DNA of 64,000 nucleotides from positions 8,069,001 to 8,133,000 of the forward strand of contig NZ_CP036533.1 of NCBI RefSeq assembly GCF_024585265.1, given 5' to 3'. Source of the DNA: Bradyrhizobium sp. WBAH42 (GTDB lineage Bacteria > Pseudomonadota > Alphaproteobacteria > Rhizobiales > Xanthobacteraceae). The notes beneath the pieces are model-generated. The model saw only the letters and a program-made list of their open reading frames with translations, was not told the DNA's origin and searched no databases. The position numbers and the translations under genes are program-made. Positions within the stretch are counted from its first letter, which is position 1, and the number at the start of each line of letters is the position of its first letter. Below, one piece after another: positions 28,951 through 37,706 of this stretch.

Positions 28951-30130
28951 ATGACCATGAACATGATGACTTTGTCTCAAGGCCAACAGCCTGCTTCCGG
29001 CGGTTTTCGCGTGGAGGTATCGCGCGGTCAGCGGATTGGCCGCGTGTCGTCTGAGTGGTTTGCGCGACCCGATGACGAGCGGTTTCTGAACTTGCCGGAC
29101 CTTTATGAAGCAGTGCGAGGACGGGCGGACCGCGCGCAAGCGCGAACGGTGGAAAGCCGGGCGATCCAAGTGGAGGCGAGCCGGCAAACTCCGAGCGGTT
29201 GGCGCTGGCGGTGCCGGGACGTGACGAGCCGGTGGCCCCGAGCCATTGGAGCTTTAGCCAGTTGTGTACGCTTGTCGGCGCGCCGATTTCCTAGGCGGCA
29301 GCTTCCCGCGGCCCTATCGGCCATCAACCTGCAACACGGCTTGCTGTCACATCGCGCCGAGCTCGTGAAGATGCTGGAGACCAATGACGGTCGCGTTGAG
29401 CTTCGCGCCGTCACCGGGCCAGACTACGGCCGCATTTGGGATCATGAACTGATCGCCGCGGTCATGAAGATCGCGGGTAACGGTACCGGCGACACGCGTT
29501 GGAAGGTGCCGGGCGTCTTGGATTGGTCAACCATGACGCACAATCCCTTCGTGGAAGTGACGAAGGATACCACGACTTCTGCGCCAGCGATCGGGACGTA
29601 TTCCTGTTTCTCGTCGACGATATCAATCCGATCGAGGCGGGGCGTTTGCCGGGCGGTTCGCCGGATTTGTATTTCCGGGGATTTTACTGCTGGAATAGTG
29701 AAGTCGGCGCAAGACGCTGGGCATTGCCAGCTTCTACCTCCGCGCCGTGTGTATGAACCGTAACCTTTGGGGTGTGGAGAATTTCGAAGAGATCACCATT
29801 CGCCATTCAAAATTTGCGGCGCAACGCTTTGCGCATGAAGCGGCCCCCACATTGACCAGCTTCGCCAATTCCTCGCCCGCGCTATTCGTCGCCGGCGTCA
29901 AGGCGGCGCGACAGCGGATCGTTGCACGGACGGACGAGGACCGGGAGACCTTCCTCCGCAAAGGCGGGTTTTCCAAATCCGAGGCGTCCAAGATCATCGA
30001 GACCGTTCTGGGCGAGGAAAACCGCAAGCCGGAAAGCATCTTTGATTTCGTGCAGGGCATCACCGCGTTTGCTCGTGGAAGGCTCACCAAGATACGCGTC
30101 TTGAACTGGAAGGAAAAGCAAAGCGCTGAC
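28951..30130 (+). pseudogene. DUF932 protein, multiply frameshifted
   Basis: The ATG at 28951 begins MTMNMMTLSQGQQPASGGFR, and the family-typical text continues RIGRVSSEWFARPDDERFLN, LQHGLLSHRAELVKMLETND, VELRAVTGPDYGRIWDHELI and GVLDWSTMTHNPFVEVTKDT. Frames change near 29180, 29310, 29580, 29700 and 30080; after the fourth, CMNRNLWGVENFEEITIRHS and the helical C-terminus are readable. Assembled, it would be about 390-400 residues, the usual DUF932 (plasmid/phage-related) length. Five lesions make a functional product impossible. Confidence 0.85.
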
Positions 30131-30300
30131 TGCAGATCGCGACGTTGGTGGTTCGCGCTGCCCCGGCGCCGATCCATTGCTTCGTGGACGAGTTCAATCC
30201 TCGTCTTCAAGCAGGCGGATGTTTCCTGCGCTGTCGAGTCAGTTGGGTGTATGAGGATTCGGTCGTCCTCCTGCCCGGGGATGACGACGCGGAGTGGTGA
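30127..30300 (+). pseudogene. C-terminal end of an unidentified protein
   Basis: One frame ending at the TGA 30298-30300 reads AAPAPIHCFVDEFNPRLQAG then GCFLRCRVSWVYEDSVVLLP. It is coherent and ends acidic, but no start is present. It is probably the tail of another ICE housekeeping gene fused to the DUF932 remnant by deletion. Family not recognised. Confidence 0.4.
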
Positions 30301-30478
30301 GCAGTAACTCGCGGCGAACGGATACGAGCTAGCCGTCAAATATCGATTCTCAGTCTTTCTTTTTCTACGCCAGCCTACGATCAGCGAAAGCGCTTGTTGC
30401 GCCAAGTGCATTAGTGCCTTTTCTAGTGATCCCCATCTGAGGGAGCTCTTTGAGCGTCCTCATTCGGTGGGGCGAACG

Positions 30479-31442
30479 GTGGCAATCCATTCCATTCAAT
30501 CGGAAGCGAGTTCGCGTGGTGCGCGAATGCTGCGTAGCGCGCTCGGCTCCGCGATTGCAGGCTACCTCGAAGACGAAGCGATCATCGAGGTGATGCTTAA
30601 TCCGGATGGGAGGCTATGGATCGACCGGCTGTCGAATGGCCTCATGGACACAGGCGAAACTCTGTCCGCTGCCGATGGCGAGCGCATTGTTCGCCTGGTC
30701 GCGCATCACGTCGGTGCCGAGGTGCATGCCGGTTCGCCACGGGTCTCGGCCGAATTGCCTTCGACCGGCGAGCGTTTCGAAGGTCTCTTGCCTCTGGTCG
30801 TTGCAGCACCGGCCTTTGCTATCCGCAAGCCCGCCGTCGCCGTGTTTACGCTCGACGACTACACCGCCAAGAAGATCATGACCTCAGAGCAGGCCAGGAT
30901 CCTGCAGAACGCGGTTGCCGCGCGGAAGAACATCCTTGTCGCTGGCGGGACATCGACGGGCAAGACCACGTTGACGAATGCGCTTTTGGCCGAGGTGGCG
31001 AAGACCTCCGATCGGGTCGTGCTGATCGAAGACACCCGCGAGCTACAGTGCAGAGCGCCCAATCTCGTCGCTTTGCGGACCAAGGATGGTGTGGCGACGC
31101 TGTCGGATCTTGTGCGCTCGTCCCTCCGACTGCGTCCTGATCGCATCCCGATCGGCGAAGTCCGAGGTGCCGAAGCACTCGACCTTCTCAAGGCCTGGGG
31201 CACCGGCCATCCCGGTGGCCATTGGTACCATCCATGCTGGCACTGCGCTCGGCGCGCTGCGTCGGCTCGAGCAGCTCATCCAGGAAGCCGTCGTCACGGT
31301 TCCGCGCGCCCTGATCGCCGAGACCATCAACCTCATCGCCGTGCTGATGGGACGCGGCGCTGACCGCCGCCTCGCTGAACTCGCCGCCGTCTCAGGGCTG
31401 GATGCCACCGGTGACTACAGCCTTTCAACAGCAGGAGACTGA
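30479..31442 (+). pseudogene. trbB: TrbB conjugal-transfer ATPase, frameshifted
   Basis: The likely start is a GTG at 30479. The text ASSRGARMLRSALGSAIAGY, then IIEVMLNPDGRLWIDRLSNG and the Walker A VAGGTSTGKTTLTNALLAEV identify TrbB, the VirB11-type hexameric ATPase of conjugative type IV secretion. Near 31205 the frame shifts; the correct continuation (GTIHAGTALGALRRLEQLIQ, VPRALIAETINLIAVLMGRG) lies in the next frame and ends at 31442, twelve bases before a ribosome binding site-spaced trbC start. One or two bases are in error. Confidence 0.88.
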
Positions 31443-31443
31443 C

Positions 31444-31767
31444 ATGCGTCAGCAATTTCGCTTTCTTCGAGGTACATCGTTGGCCGCCTACGGCACCATG
31501 TTTTTGGCAATTCAGCCCGCATGGGCGGCTGGCTCGAACATGCCGTGGGAGCAGCCGCTCAATCAGATTTTGCAGTCAGTGGAAGGGCCGGTCGCAAAGA
31601 TCATCGCGGTCATCATCATCGTCGTGACCGGCCTAACGCTCGCATTCGGGGATTCCTCGGGCGGCTTCCGCAGACTGATCCAGATCGTGTTCGGTCTGTC
31701 GATCGCGTTTGCGGCCTCAAGCTTCTTCCTGTCGTTCTTCTCCTTCGGCGGTGGCGTGGTGATCTGA
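31444..31767 (+). CDS. trbC: TrbC, VirB2-like conjugative pilin
   Basis: The ATG at 31444 follows CAGGAG at seven bases. The 107-residue product has an N-terminal signal region (RGTSLAAYGTMFLAIQPAWA, likely cleaved after AWA) and two hydrophobic helices (KIIAVIIIVVTGLTLAFG; IQIVFGLSIAFAASSFFLSF). This is the TrbC/VirB2 pilin pattern. It would build the extracellular mating pilus. The gene is intact, but the operon is truncated four genes in, so no pilus can be assembled from this locus. Confidence 0.9.
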   Translation: MRQQFRFLRGTSLAAYGTMFLAIQPAWAAGSNMPWEQPLNQILQSVEGPVAKIIAVIIIVVTGLTLAFGDSSGGFRRLIQIVFGLSIAFAASSFFLSFFSFGGGVVI

Positions 31768-32030
31768 TGGATGAACCTGTCGCAGGCTTTGTCGTGCCCG
31801 TTCATCGCGCACTCACTGAGCCAATCCTGATGGGCGGCGCGCCGCGGTCGGTTGCGATCGTCAACGGCACGCTTGCCGCAGCCTTGGGTCTGGGGCTGCG
31901 GCTCTGGATCGCGGGTCTGGTCCTCTGGTTCATCGGCCATATGGCCGCGGTCTGGGCCGCCAAGCGCGACCCCGCTTTTGTCGATGTGGTGCGCCGACAT
32001 CTGCGCATCCCCGGTCATCTCAACGCTTGA
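31767..32030 (+). CDS. trbD: TrbD, VirB3-like conjugal-transfer protein
   Basis: Its ATG overlaps the TGA of trbC (TGATG). The 87-residue product has the VirB3 layout: a short N-terminus with VPVHRALTEPILMGGAPRS, two hydrophobic stretches (VNGTLAAALGLGLRLWIAGL; LWFIGHMAAVWAA) and a short cytoplasmic tail. VirB3 proteins anchor the VirB4 ATPase (TrbE here) to the inner membrane. Intact but orphaned. Confidence 0.88.
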   Translation: MDEPVAGFVVPVHRALTEPILMGGAPRSVAIVNGTLAAALGLGLRLWIAGLVLWFIGHMAAVWAAKRDPAFVDVVRRHLRIPGHLNA

Positions 32031-32040
32031 GCTCTCAGTC

Positions 32041-32172
32041 ATGATGAACCTTGCCGAATATCGCCATTCCAACGCGCGGCTCGCCGACTTCCTGCCCTGG
32101 GCAGCCCTGGTCGACGAGGGAATCATCCTGAACAAGGACGGCTCGTTCCAGCGGACGGCGAAGTTCCGGGGC
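32041..32172 (+). pseudogene. trbE: TrbE (VirB4-like ATPase), truncated to 44 codons
   Basis: The start MMNLAEYRHSNARLADFLPW followed by AALVDEGIILNKDGSFQRTA is the exact N-terminus of TrbE (about 810 residues in full). After KFRG the frame runs straight into IS256 transposase sequence and stops at 32316, giving a chimeric 91-residue frame. No ATPase motifs remain. Confidence 0.88.
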
Positions 32173-32400
32173 AATCCGCTCGAGCGCATCATGAAGGAGA
32201 TCCGGCGACGAACCCGTGTCGTCGGCGCCTTCCCCGACGGTCAATCCTGTCTCAACTTAGCGGCGGCCCGGCTGCGGCACATTGCCGGAACGGCGTGGTC
32301 GACCAATGCTACATGAACATGCGACCGCTCTATCAGCCACAACTCTCTGAAACCGGAGCCGTCGCCTGATCAAAAGTGCGAAAGATTCTGGACAGTACCC
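32173..32400 (+). pseudogene. IS256-family transposase C-terminus
   Basis: NPLERIMKEIRRRTRVVGAF followed by PDGQSCLNLAAARLRHIAGT is the conserved C-terminal end of IS256 transposases, in frame with the trbE start. A frameshift near 32310 separates the last residues (YMNMRPLYQPQLSETGAVA). The right terminus probably lies near 32400 (GGACAGTACC). Confidence 0.8.
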
Positions 32401-32736
32401 GTCATCGGTCAGATACTCTCGTGTACGAAGTTCAGCGTTCTTACGCCGAATCGGCACAACTGTTCGTTTTACGATGTTCGGCGACGTATTTTTCCTGTTA
32501 GATTTGGCCATGTTTTTTGCTCATTTGAGAGTGAACTGTTCGAAGAGCGGCTGTTTTGCGAACTAGAGCAAATAGCGGCGCGTCGAGAAGCTAACGCGCC
32601 AGTCCTATCTTCCGCGACGTGACTGCAGAGAACTCTGCTGTCAAACAGCTAAGGCCACTGCTGCAAGTGATTCGCTGATGAATGAACAGATAATGCCGCG
32701 GCATGGCCCTGGTTGCGCTACTCAAAATCTCTGGCG
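32401..32736. other. No recognisable gene
   Basis: This gap joins the truncated trb operon to the restriction locus. It is AT-richer than its surroundings. I find no RNA gene or clear terminator. Confidence 0.4.
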
Positions 32737-33450
32737 TCATCCCGTGATAGCGGGGAGTGGCCCCTCGTTTAGGCGATCCCGTATCGTTGGCCAGCCGGGC
32801 ATGTGACGATTGAGCAGCGCGACGAATTTATCGGTGTGATTTGGCACCACAAAATGCGCAATTTCGTGGAGTGCCACATAATCCAGGCACTCGGGTGAAA
32901 ATTTCGCCAATTCGAGGTTTAGCCGCACGGTTTTGCGAGCCGGGCTGCTACTGCCCCATTTGGTTTTCATTCGCTGGATATAGAAGCGTTCAAGCTCGAC
33001 GTTGAGCAATCTCGCCCATTTCGCCAGCAGAGGCGCGGCGCGTTCGCGTAGCTCTGTCCGATACCATTCAGCCAGCGCGTCTTCGCACTGGCTTGCAGAC
33101 GTACCCTCTGGCAAGGTCAATGCGAGGGTTTTGTGGCTAAGCGCGACAACCGGTCTAGAGCCTCCTTTCTTAATGGTCAGGAGATAGCGCCGTCCCCAAA
33201 CGTAGTGACTTTCGCGCTCAAGATATTCGCGCGGCGTTTCTCTGGGCTGGCGGGTGATCTTCCCTTGGTGCCGTTTGATCCAGCCGATTTTTGAGATGGC
33301 GAAGAGCCGGACATTCTCAAGGCTCATCCGCTGCGGTGCAGAAATACGGACCCGGCCGGTCGGCGGATAGACACTCAGATGCACGTTCTTAATGTCCTTG
33401 AAGAGGACATCGACGGCAATTCCACCGACGTTGAGTTCGGCTTGCATCAA
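32737..33450 (-). CDS. YgjP-like (DUF45) metallopeptidase
   Basis: A 237-residue protein of the SprT/YgjP zincin type. It has GRVRISAPQRMSLENVRLFA, the WGSSSP segment (MKTKWGSSSPARKTVRLNLE), the active-site HEIAH (YVALHEIAHFVVPNHTDKFV) and a third His two turns later. YgjP/DUF45 genes are frequent neighbours of type I restriction systems, where they may process a partner or act in DNA repair; the role is unproven. The ATG overlaps the stop of hsdR (ATGA-type overlap at 33447-33450), so it is the last gene of the hsd operon. Confidence 0.85.
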   Translation of the reverse strand: MMQAELNVGGIAVDVLFKDIKNVHLSVYPPTGRVRISAPQRMSLENVRLFAISKIGWIKRHQGKITRQPRETPREYLERESHYVWGRRYLLTIKKGGSRPVVALSHKTLALTLPEGTSASQCEDALAEWYRTELRERAAPLLAKWARLLNVELERFYIQRMKTKWGSSSPARKTVRLNLELAKFSPECLDYVALHEIAHFVVPNHTDKFVALLNRHMPGWPTIRDRLNEGPLPAITG

Positions 33451-36400
33451 TATTCCGTCTGCGACTTGATGATGGGAAAGATACGCTCGACCGCGTCTTC
33501 GTCATTGAGCACCTTATAAATCGCGGCCTTGATCGTCCGTTCCTTGGTTTCGACGCCGCGCCATCCGTCGGGGCGATGGGCCTTGACTAAGAAGTCGATT
33601 TTCAGCGCAAGTTCCTCGTTCTCGCCAAGATTGTTGTACAGAGCGCGCTTGCCCGGCGTGTCGAGGCGGGGTGGGGTCGTATCGCTCTTTCCCGCGACGA
33701 GATTCTTTATCAGGTCTCCCACATGCTTGAGATATGCCTCGTAATCAAGCGCCTTGGCCTTCCGCGCTTTGATGATCTCGTCCAGAAGAGCCGAAATGCG
33801 CTCGTAATAGACCGGATCGTTCAGGTGTTCCTTGACGATCTTGCTCCGAACGTTGTTCTCAATCGTCTCAGCGATGGCTTCCTTGTCCTTGATGGCGCCG
33901 AGTTGCTGGCCAATTGCATCGGCAATGCCGGACTTCACGATCAGGTCGAGCAGGCTCACATTGTCGAACGGAGAAATCTTACGCGGCTCGTCCGCCTCTA
34001 TATAGGTGTCGATGAGATGTCGCATGTCGGCCTCGTAGGCTTTGAGGTCGAGGACTTCGCCGCTGGCTTGGCGCACCATCTCGCGGATGGCGATGGCTTG
34101 CCCGACCTTCTGCTTGATCCGCGCGATGTCGCTGGCGCTATAGCCCGCTTCCTCCAGTTCGTCGGCGATGCCTGCATAGGTTCGCACAAGCGAGGCGACG
34201 ACTTTGTACAGTGCCGCGCGCTGCGGTTCGTGCTCGGTCAGGTCGGTTGCGATCTCGGTGTTGCCGCAGAAATAGTGGATATGCTCCAATTCGCCCTGGG
34301 GCGGCTGGACCGGCTCGCAAATAAGGGCGACGGCCTCAAGCGTCTCGTCGAGACGCTGGCGGCCCTTGTCCAGGCGGTCCTTCATCAACACACTGGGGTC
34401 GGCCCCGCCCGCGCTGGTGTCGATCTCGGACGTATAGACAGCGATGGCCTTTTCGACCTTTTTGAGAAGGCTCATGTAGTCTACGATGTAGCCGAAATCT
34501 TTGTCCTCGCCGTCGAGCCGGTTGGTCCGGCAAATTGCCTGAAACAGGCCGTGGTCTTGCATGGACTTGTCGACATAGAGATAAGTGCATGACGGTGCGT
34601 CGAAGCCAGTCAGCAGCTTGTCCACTAAAATAAGGAGCTTCATGTTGGCGGGCTGCTTGATGAAGCGGTCCTTAGCGTCCTCTTCGTGGGTCTCGGTCTT
34701 GGACAGGCCGGGCTTGGCCTGAACGGCTTTGAGCAATTCGGTATAAATGTTGTAAATGAATTGCTTGTCGGTTTCGGAATTGGCCCCCGTTTCCTCTTTG
34801 GTCACGTCCTGAGTGTTAGGATTGTAGGAGGTGACAAGCGCACAGCGGCCTTTCAATTCGGTTTTTTGTAATGCCTCGTAGTATTTGCAAGCCTCGTAGA
34901 TGCTGGAGGCGACCAGAATGGCGTTACCGCGCTGGCTGGATAGCCGGGGTTTCACGCTGAAATCGAATATAATGTCCTGCACGACGCGCTCCATGCGCGA
35001 GCGGGAACTGAGCACGCTTTGCATCGTGCCCCACTTCTTTTTCAGTTCGTCCTTCTGCCAGTGGTTGAGACCTTTGGTCTTGGCCTCAAACCACGCCTCG
35101 ATCTTGTCTTCGGAGCCAAGGCGCTGATCGATGTCGCGCGCCTCGTAGATCAGGTCAAGGACAACCTCGTCCTCGACGGCTTCGCCGAATTTGTAAGTAT
35201 GGATATAGCCACCGAACACCTCAAGGCTCGTTTGCTTATCTTTCTTAAGCAGCGGCGTGCCGGTGAACCCGATGAAGACGGCGCTGGGCATCAGCGCCTT
35301 CATGGCGCGGTGGAGCTTACCGTTCTGAGTGCGGTGGCACTCATCGACGAATACGAAAATTTCGCCTATGGTTTTAGCCGCTTGGGATTCGATTTCCTTG
35401 ATGAACGCGTCGAAATCGTCGCCGCCCTGACGGCCAAACTTGTGAACCAGCGAGCAAAGGAGTCGCGGCTTGGCCTCACCGAGCTTGGCCATAAGGTCGC
35501 GCCCGCTGCTGGTGCGATGGATAGTCTCGCCTACCTCGGTGAAAACGCGCTTGATCTGCTTGTCCAGTTCGTCGCGGTCGGTGATGATCGCCACGCGTGC
35601 GTTGGGGTTGTTCTCTAGGATCCATTTGGCCAACAGCACCATGACGATGCTTTTGCCCGAGCCTTGGGTGTGCCAGATGATACCGCCCTTGTGCTCGCGC
35701 ACGTTTTGTTGGGCGGCCCTGATGGAGAAATATTGATGCACCCGCGGCAGTTTTTTCACGCCGCCGTCGAAGAGAACGAAATCGTGCAGCAGTTCGATCA
35801 GCCGGTCCTTGCGACAGAGTTTGCGCAGGTATTTGTCGAGCTTGAACCCGGTGTTGTCCTGTTCGTCCTCCTTCCATTTGAGGAACATTTTTTCCGGCGT
35901 TCCGATGGTGCCGTATTGCAGCCCTTCGGAATCGTTCCCGGCAAAGACGATCTGCATGGTAGAAAAGAACCAGGCGTTGAATTCAGGCTTCTGGTTTGAG
36001 AGAAGCTGACGGATACCGTCGCCGATGGTGACCCTGCTATTTTTCAGTTCGATCACGCCGATGGCGATACCATTGACGTAGAGAACGAGGTCAGGACGGC
36101 GTTCCAGCCCGCCCCTGAGGGTGACCTCTTCCGCCATTGCGAAGTCGTTCTTTTCTGGCTCCTTCCAGTTAATCAGCTTTATGTTGTCGGTCGGCTTACC
36201 CGCGTGTAGCTGCACATCGACGCCGTAGCGCAACAGCCCATACACGGCTGCGTTGTTGTCGTAGAGGCTCCGGTGCGTGTTATGCGCCTCAGAGCGCAGC
36301 TTATGGAGTGCGGCGCTGATATGGGCAGCGGAATAACCGGCGCCCTTGAGATAAGTGGCAAGCAAGCTCTCCTCGATATTGCTGTTGTCCGTCCGGTCGC

Positions 36401-36497
36401 TCCAGTCGCCTAAATAGCGCCAGGCCAATTCTCCCTTGAAGAGGCCGATGACGCGCGTCTGAGTGGCTTTTTCGGGCTTGCCGACAAAATCGTTCAT
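33447..36497 (-). CDS. hsdR: Type I restriction enzyme subunit R (HsdR)
   Basis: The natural start is the ATG at 36497 (MNDFVGKPEKATQTRVIGLF), giving 1016 residues. The N-terminal nuclease is RRPDLVLYVNGIAIGVIELK (D...ExK). The SF2 motor has WHTQGSGKSIVMVLLAKWIL (motif I), FVFVDECHRTQNGKLHRAM (DEAH-like), GFTGTPLL (motif III) and ICRTNR (motif VI), followed by a long helical C-terminus. It cuts and translocates unmodified DNA as part of HsdR2M2S. The coding frame is complete. Because of a lesion in hsdS, the upstream frame now reads through into this start without a stop, so part of the protein could be made as an HsdS-HsdR fusion of about 1420 residues. Confidence 0.92.
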   Translation of the reverse strand: MNDFVGKPEKATQTRVIGLFKGELAWRYLGDWSDRTDNSNIEESLLATYLKGAGYSAAHISAALHKLRSEAHNTHRSLYDNNAAVYGLLRYGVDVQLHAGKPTDNIKLINWKEPEKNDFAMAEEVTLRGGLERRPDLVLYVNGIAIGVIELKNSRVTIGDGIRQLLSNQKPEFNAWFFSTMQIVFAGNDSEGLQYGTIGTPEKMFLKWKEDEQDNTGFKLDKYLRKLCRKDRLIELLHDFVLFDGGVKKLPRVHQYFSIRAAQQNVREHKGGIIWHTQGSGKSIVMVLLAKWILENNPNARVAIITDRDELDKQIKRVFTEVGETIHRTSSGRDLMAKLGEAKPRLLCSLVHKFGRQGGDDFDAFIKEIESQAAKTIGEIFVFVDECHRTQNGKLHRAMKALMPSAVFIGFTGTPLLKKDKQTSLEVFGGYIHTYKFGEAVEDEVVLDLIYEARDIDQRLGSEDKIEAWFEAKTKGLNHWQKDELKKKWGTMQSVLSSRSRMERVVQDIIFDFSVKPRLSSQRGNAILVASSIYEACKYYEALQKTELKGRCALVTSYNPNTQDVTKEETGANSETDKQFIYNIYTELLKAVQAKPGLSKTETHEEDAKDRFIKQPANMKLLILVDKLLTGFDAPSCTYLYVDKSMQDHGLFQAICRTNRLDGEDKDFGYIVDYMSLLKKVEKAIAVYTSEIDTSAGGADPSVLMKDRLDKGRQRLDETLEAVALICEPVQPPQGELEHIHYFCGNTEIATDLTEHEPQRAALYKVVASLVRTYAGIADELEEAGYSASDIARIKQKVGQAIAIREMVRQASGEVLDLKAYEADMRHLIDTYIEADEPRKISPFDNVSLLDLIVKSGIADAIGQQLGAIKDKEAIAETIENNVRSKIVKEHLNDPVYYERISALLDEIIKARKAKALDYEAYLKHVGDLIKNLVAGKSDTTPPRLDTPGKRALYNNLGENEELALKIDFLVKAHRPDGWRGVETKERTIKAAIYKVLNDEDAVERIFPIIKSQTEY

Positions 36498-37706
36498 ACC
36501 AGCCTCACTTTGCCCGTCAGCAATTCCTGCATCATCCCCTGTTTGATCTGGCGGGCTTTGGCGAGGCGCTCGGTCAGCGCCCCTAGCTCGTCGTCCATGT
36601 CGGATAGCACTGCGGATATTGCGGCCTGCTCCTCTAGCGGTGGGCATGGAATACGAAGGGCGGCTACATCTCATTTCGATTTGTCGGGCGATAACGTCAC
36701 CAAACAGGTGCGCGAAGATAAAGCCAGCAGCAGCGACTTCTGGATGGCAGCGCAGAACAGAAAACCCGGTCGAACAAACCCATTCGCCGCCTTCGATTGT
36801 GAAAAGCAGATGTGATCTTAGGTTGGGTCTAACGGTCGCAACCAGAACGTCACCGTTTCGTAGCCTTCTACGCGCTCGGGAAGGGGCGGAATGGAATACT
36901 CGCTCGGAAAAGCCACAAAGAGAACCTTCTCGCACGTCCTCAAGCGCAATATAGTTGAACGCATAGTCGAGCGAGGTCTGTGAGCCGAGGTTCTCAGGAT
37001 CGATGCTAGCGAGTTCGCCGATAGACTTCTCCTGCCACTCACCGCTGAACCCCGCCAACCGCCGCCGCCCGGAAAGAAGCTCCTGCATTGCGCCCTGCTT
37101 CACGGCGCGTTTTTTGGCGATGAGGCTTTCCAACGCATCGATCAGTGCATCCGCATCCGAAAGCGCCTCGGCGATGCCGTGTTGTTCGGCGACAGTAGGA
37201 GGAAGGGCAATCTGAAAGCCTTCCATCTGCCATTTTTGGACATGCACCAAAGCAGACGCGCCGTGTGCCTGATCCTCGATGTATTCTGTTAAGCCTTTCA
37301 GCGCGTGAAAGAAGAAGTCCGCCGACACTGACTTTTCATCAACGACCACCTTCCAGGTGTGATAGTTGAGGACACCCAAGGGGCCAGCCCAAATGTGCGG
37401 TCCAAAGGAGGTTCCTCGACTGCCGGACCAAGCAAAGAGCAACTGGCCCGGTGCAACTTCGATCTTGCGGTGATACGCACCATCGAAATAGTTGAACTCA
37501 TTCGATCCGTTAAGATTTTGTATGCGGATGATCGGCAGGCCCCGGTCGCGCCACTCGTAAGGCTTGAAGCCCCTTCCGTTGACCAAGGAGCAAACATGAT
37601 CGACGCGACGAATGACCCAATCGGCAGGGAGCGGGCCGAGATCAGTTTCGCGGAAATTGCTCGGCGCTTCCGCTTTAATTGACGGAGCCGCGATTGCGCT
37701 AGTCAT
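36494..37706 (-). CDS. hsdS: Type I specificity subunit (HsdS), 3' frameshifted
   Basis: The ATG at 37706 overlaps the hsdM stop (ATGA). Two target-recognition domains are present: TRD1 at about residues 15-200 (ETDLGPLPADWVIRRVDHVC, then a helical spacer IAEALSDADALIDALESLIA) and TRD2 from about 215 (FSGEWQEKSIGELASIDPEN). Near 36665 the reading slips. The true ending (IPCPPLEEQAAISAVLSDMD, ARQIKQGMMQELLTGKVRLV, TGA at 36494-36496) is in the neighbouring frame, while the current frame enters hsdR. A short out-of-frame deletion, including the usual YPAI-type segment, probably caused it. HsdS fixes the DNA target; loss of the second conserved helix would impair HsdM/R docking. Confidence 0.85.
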
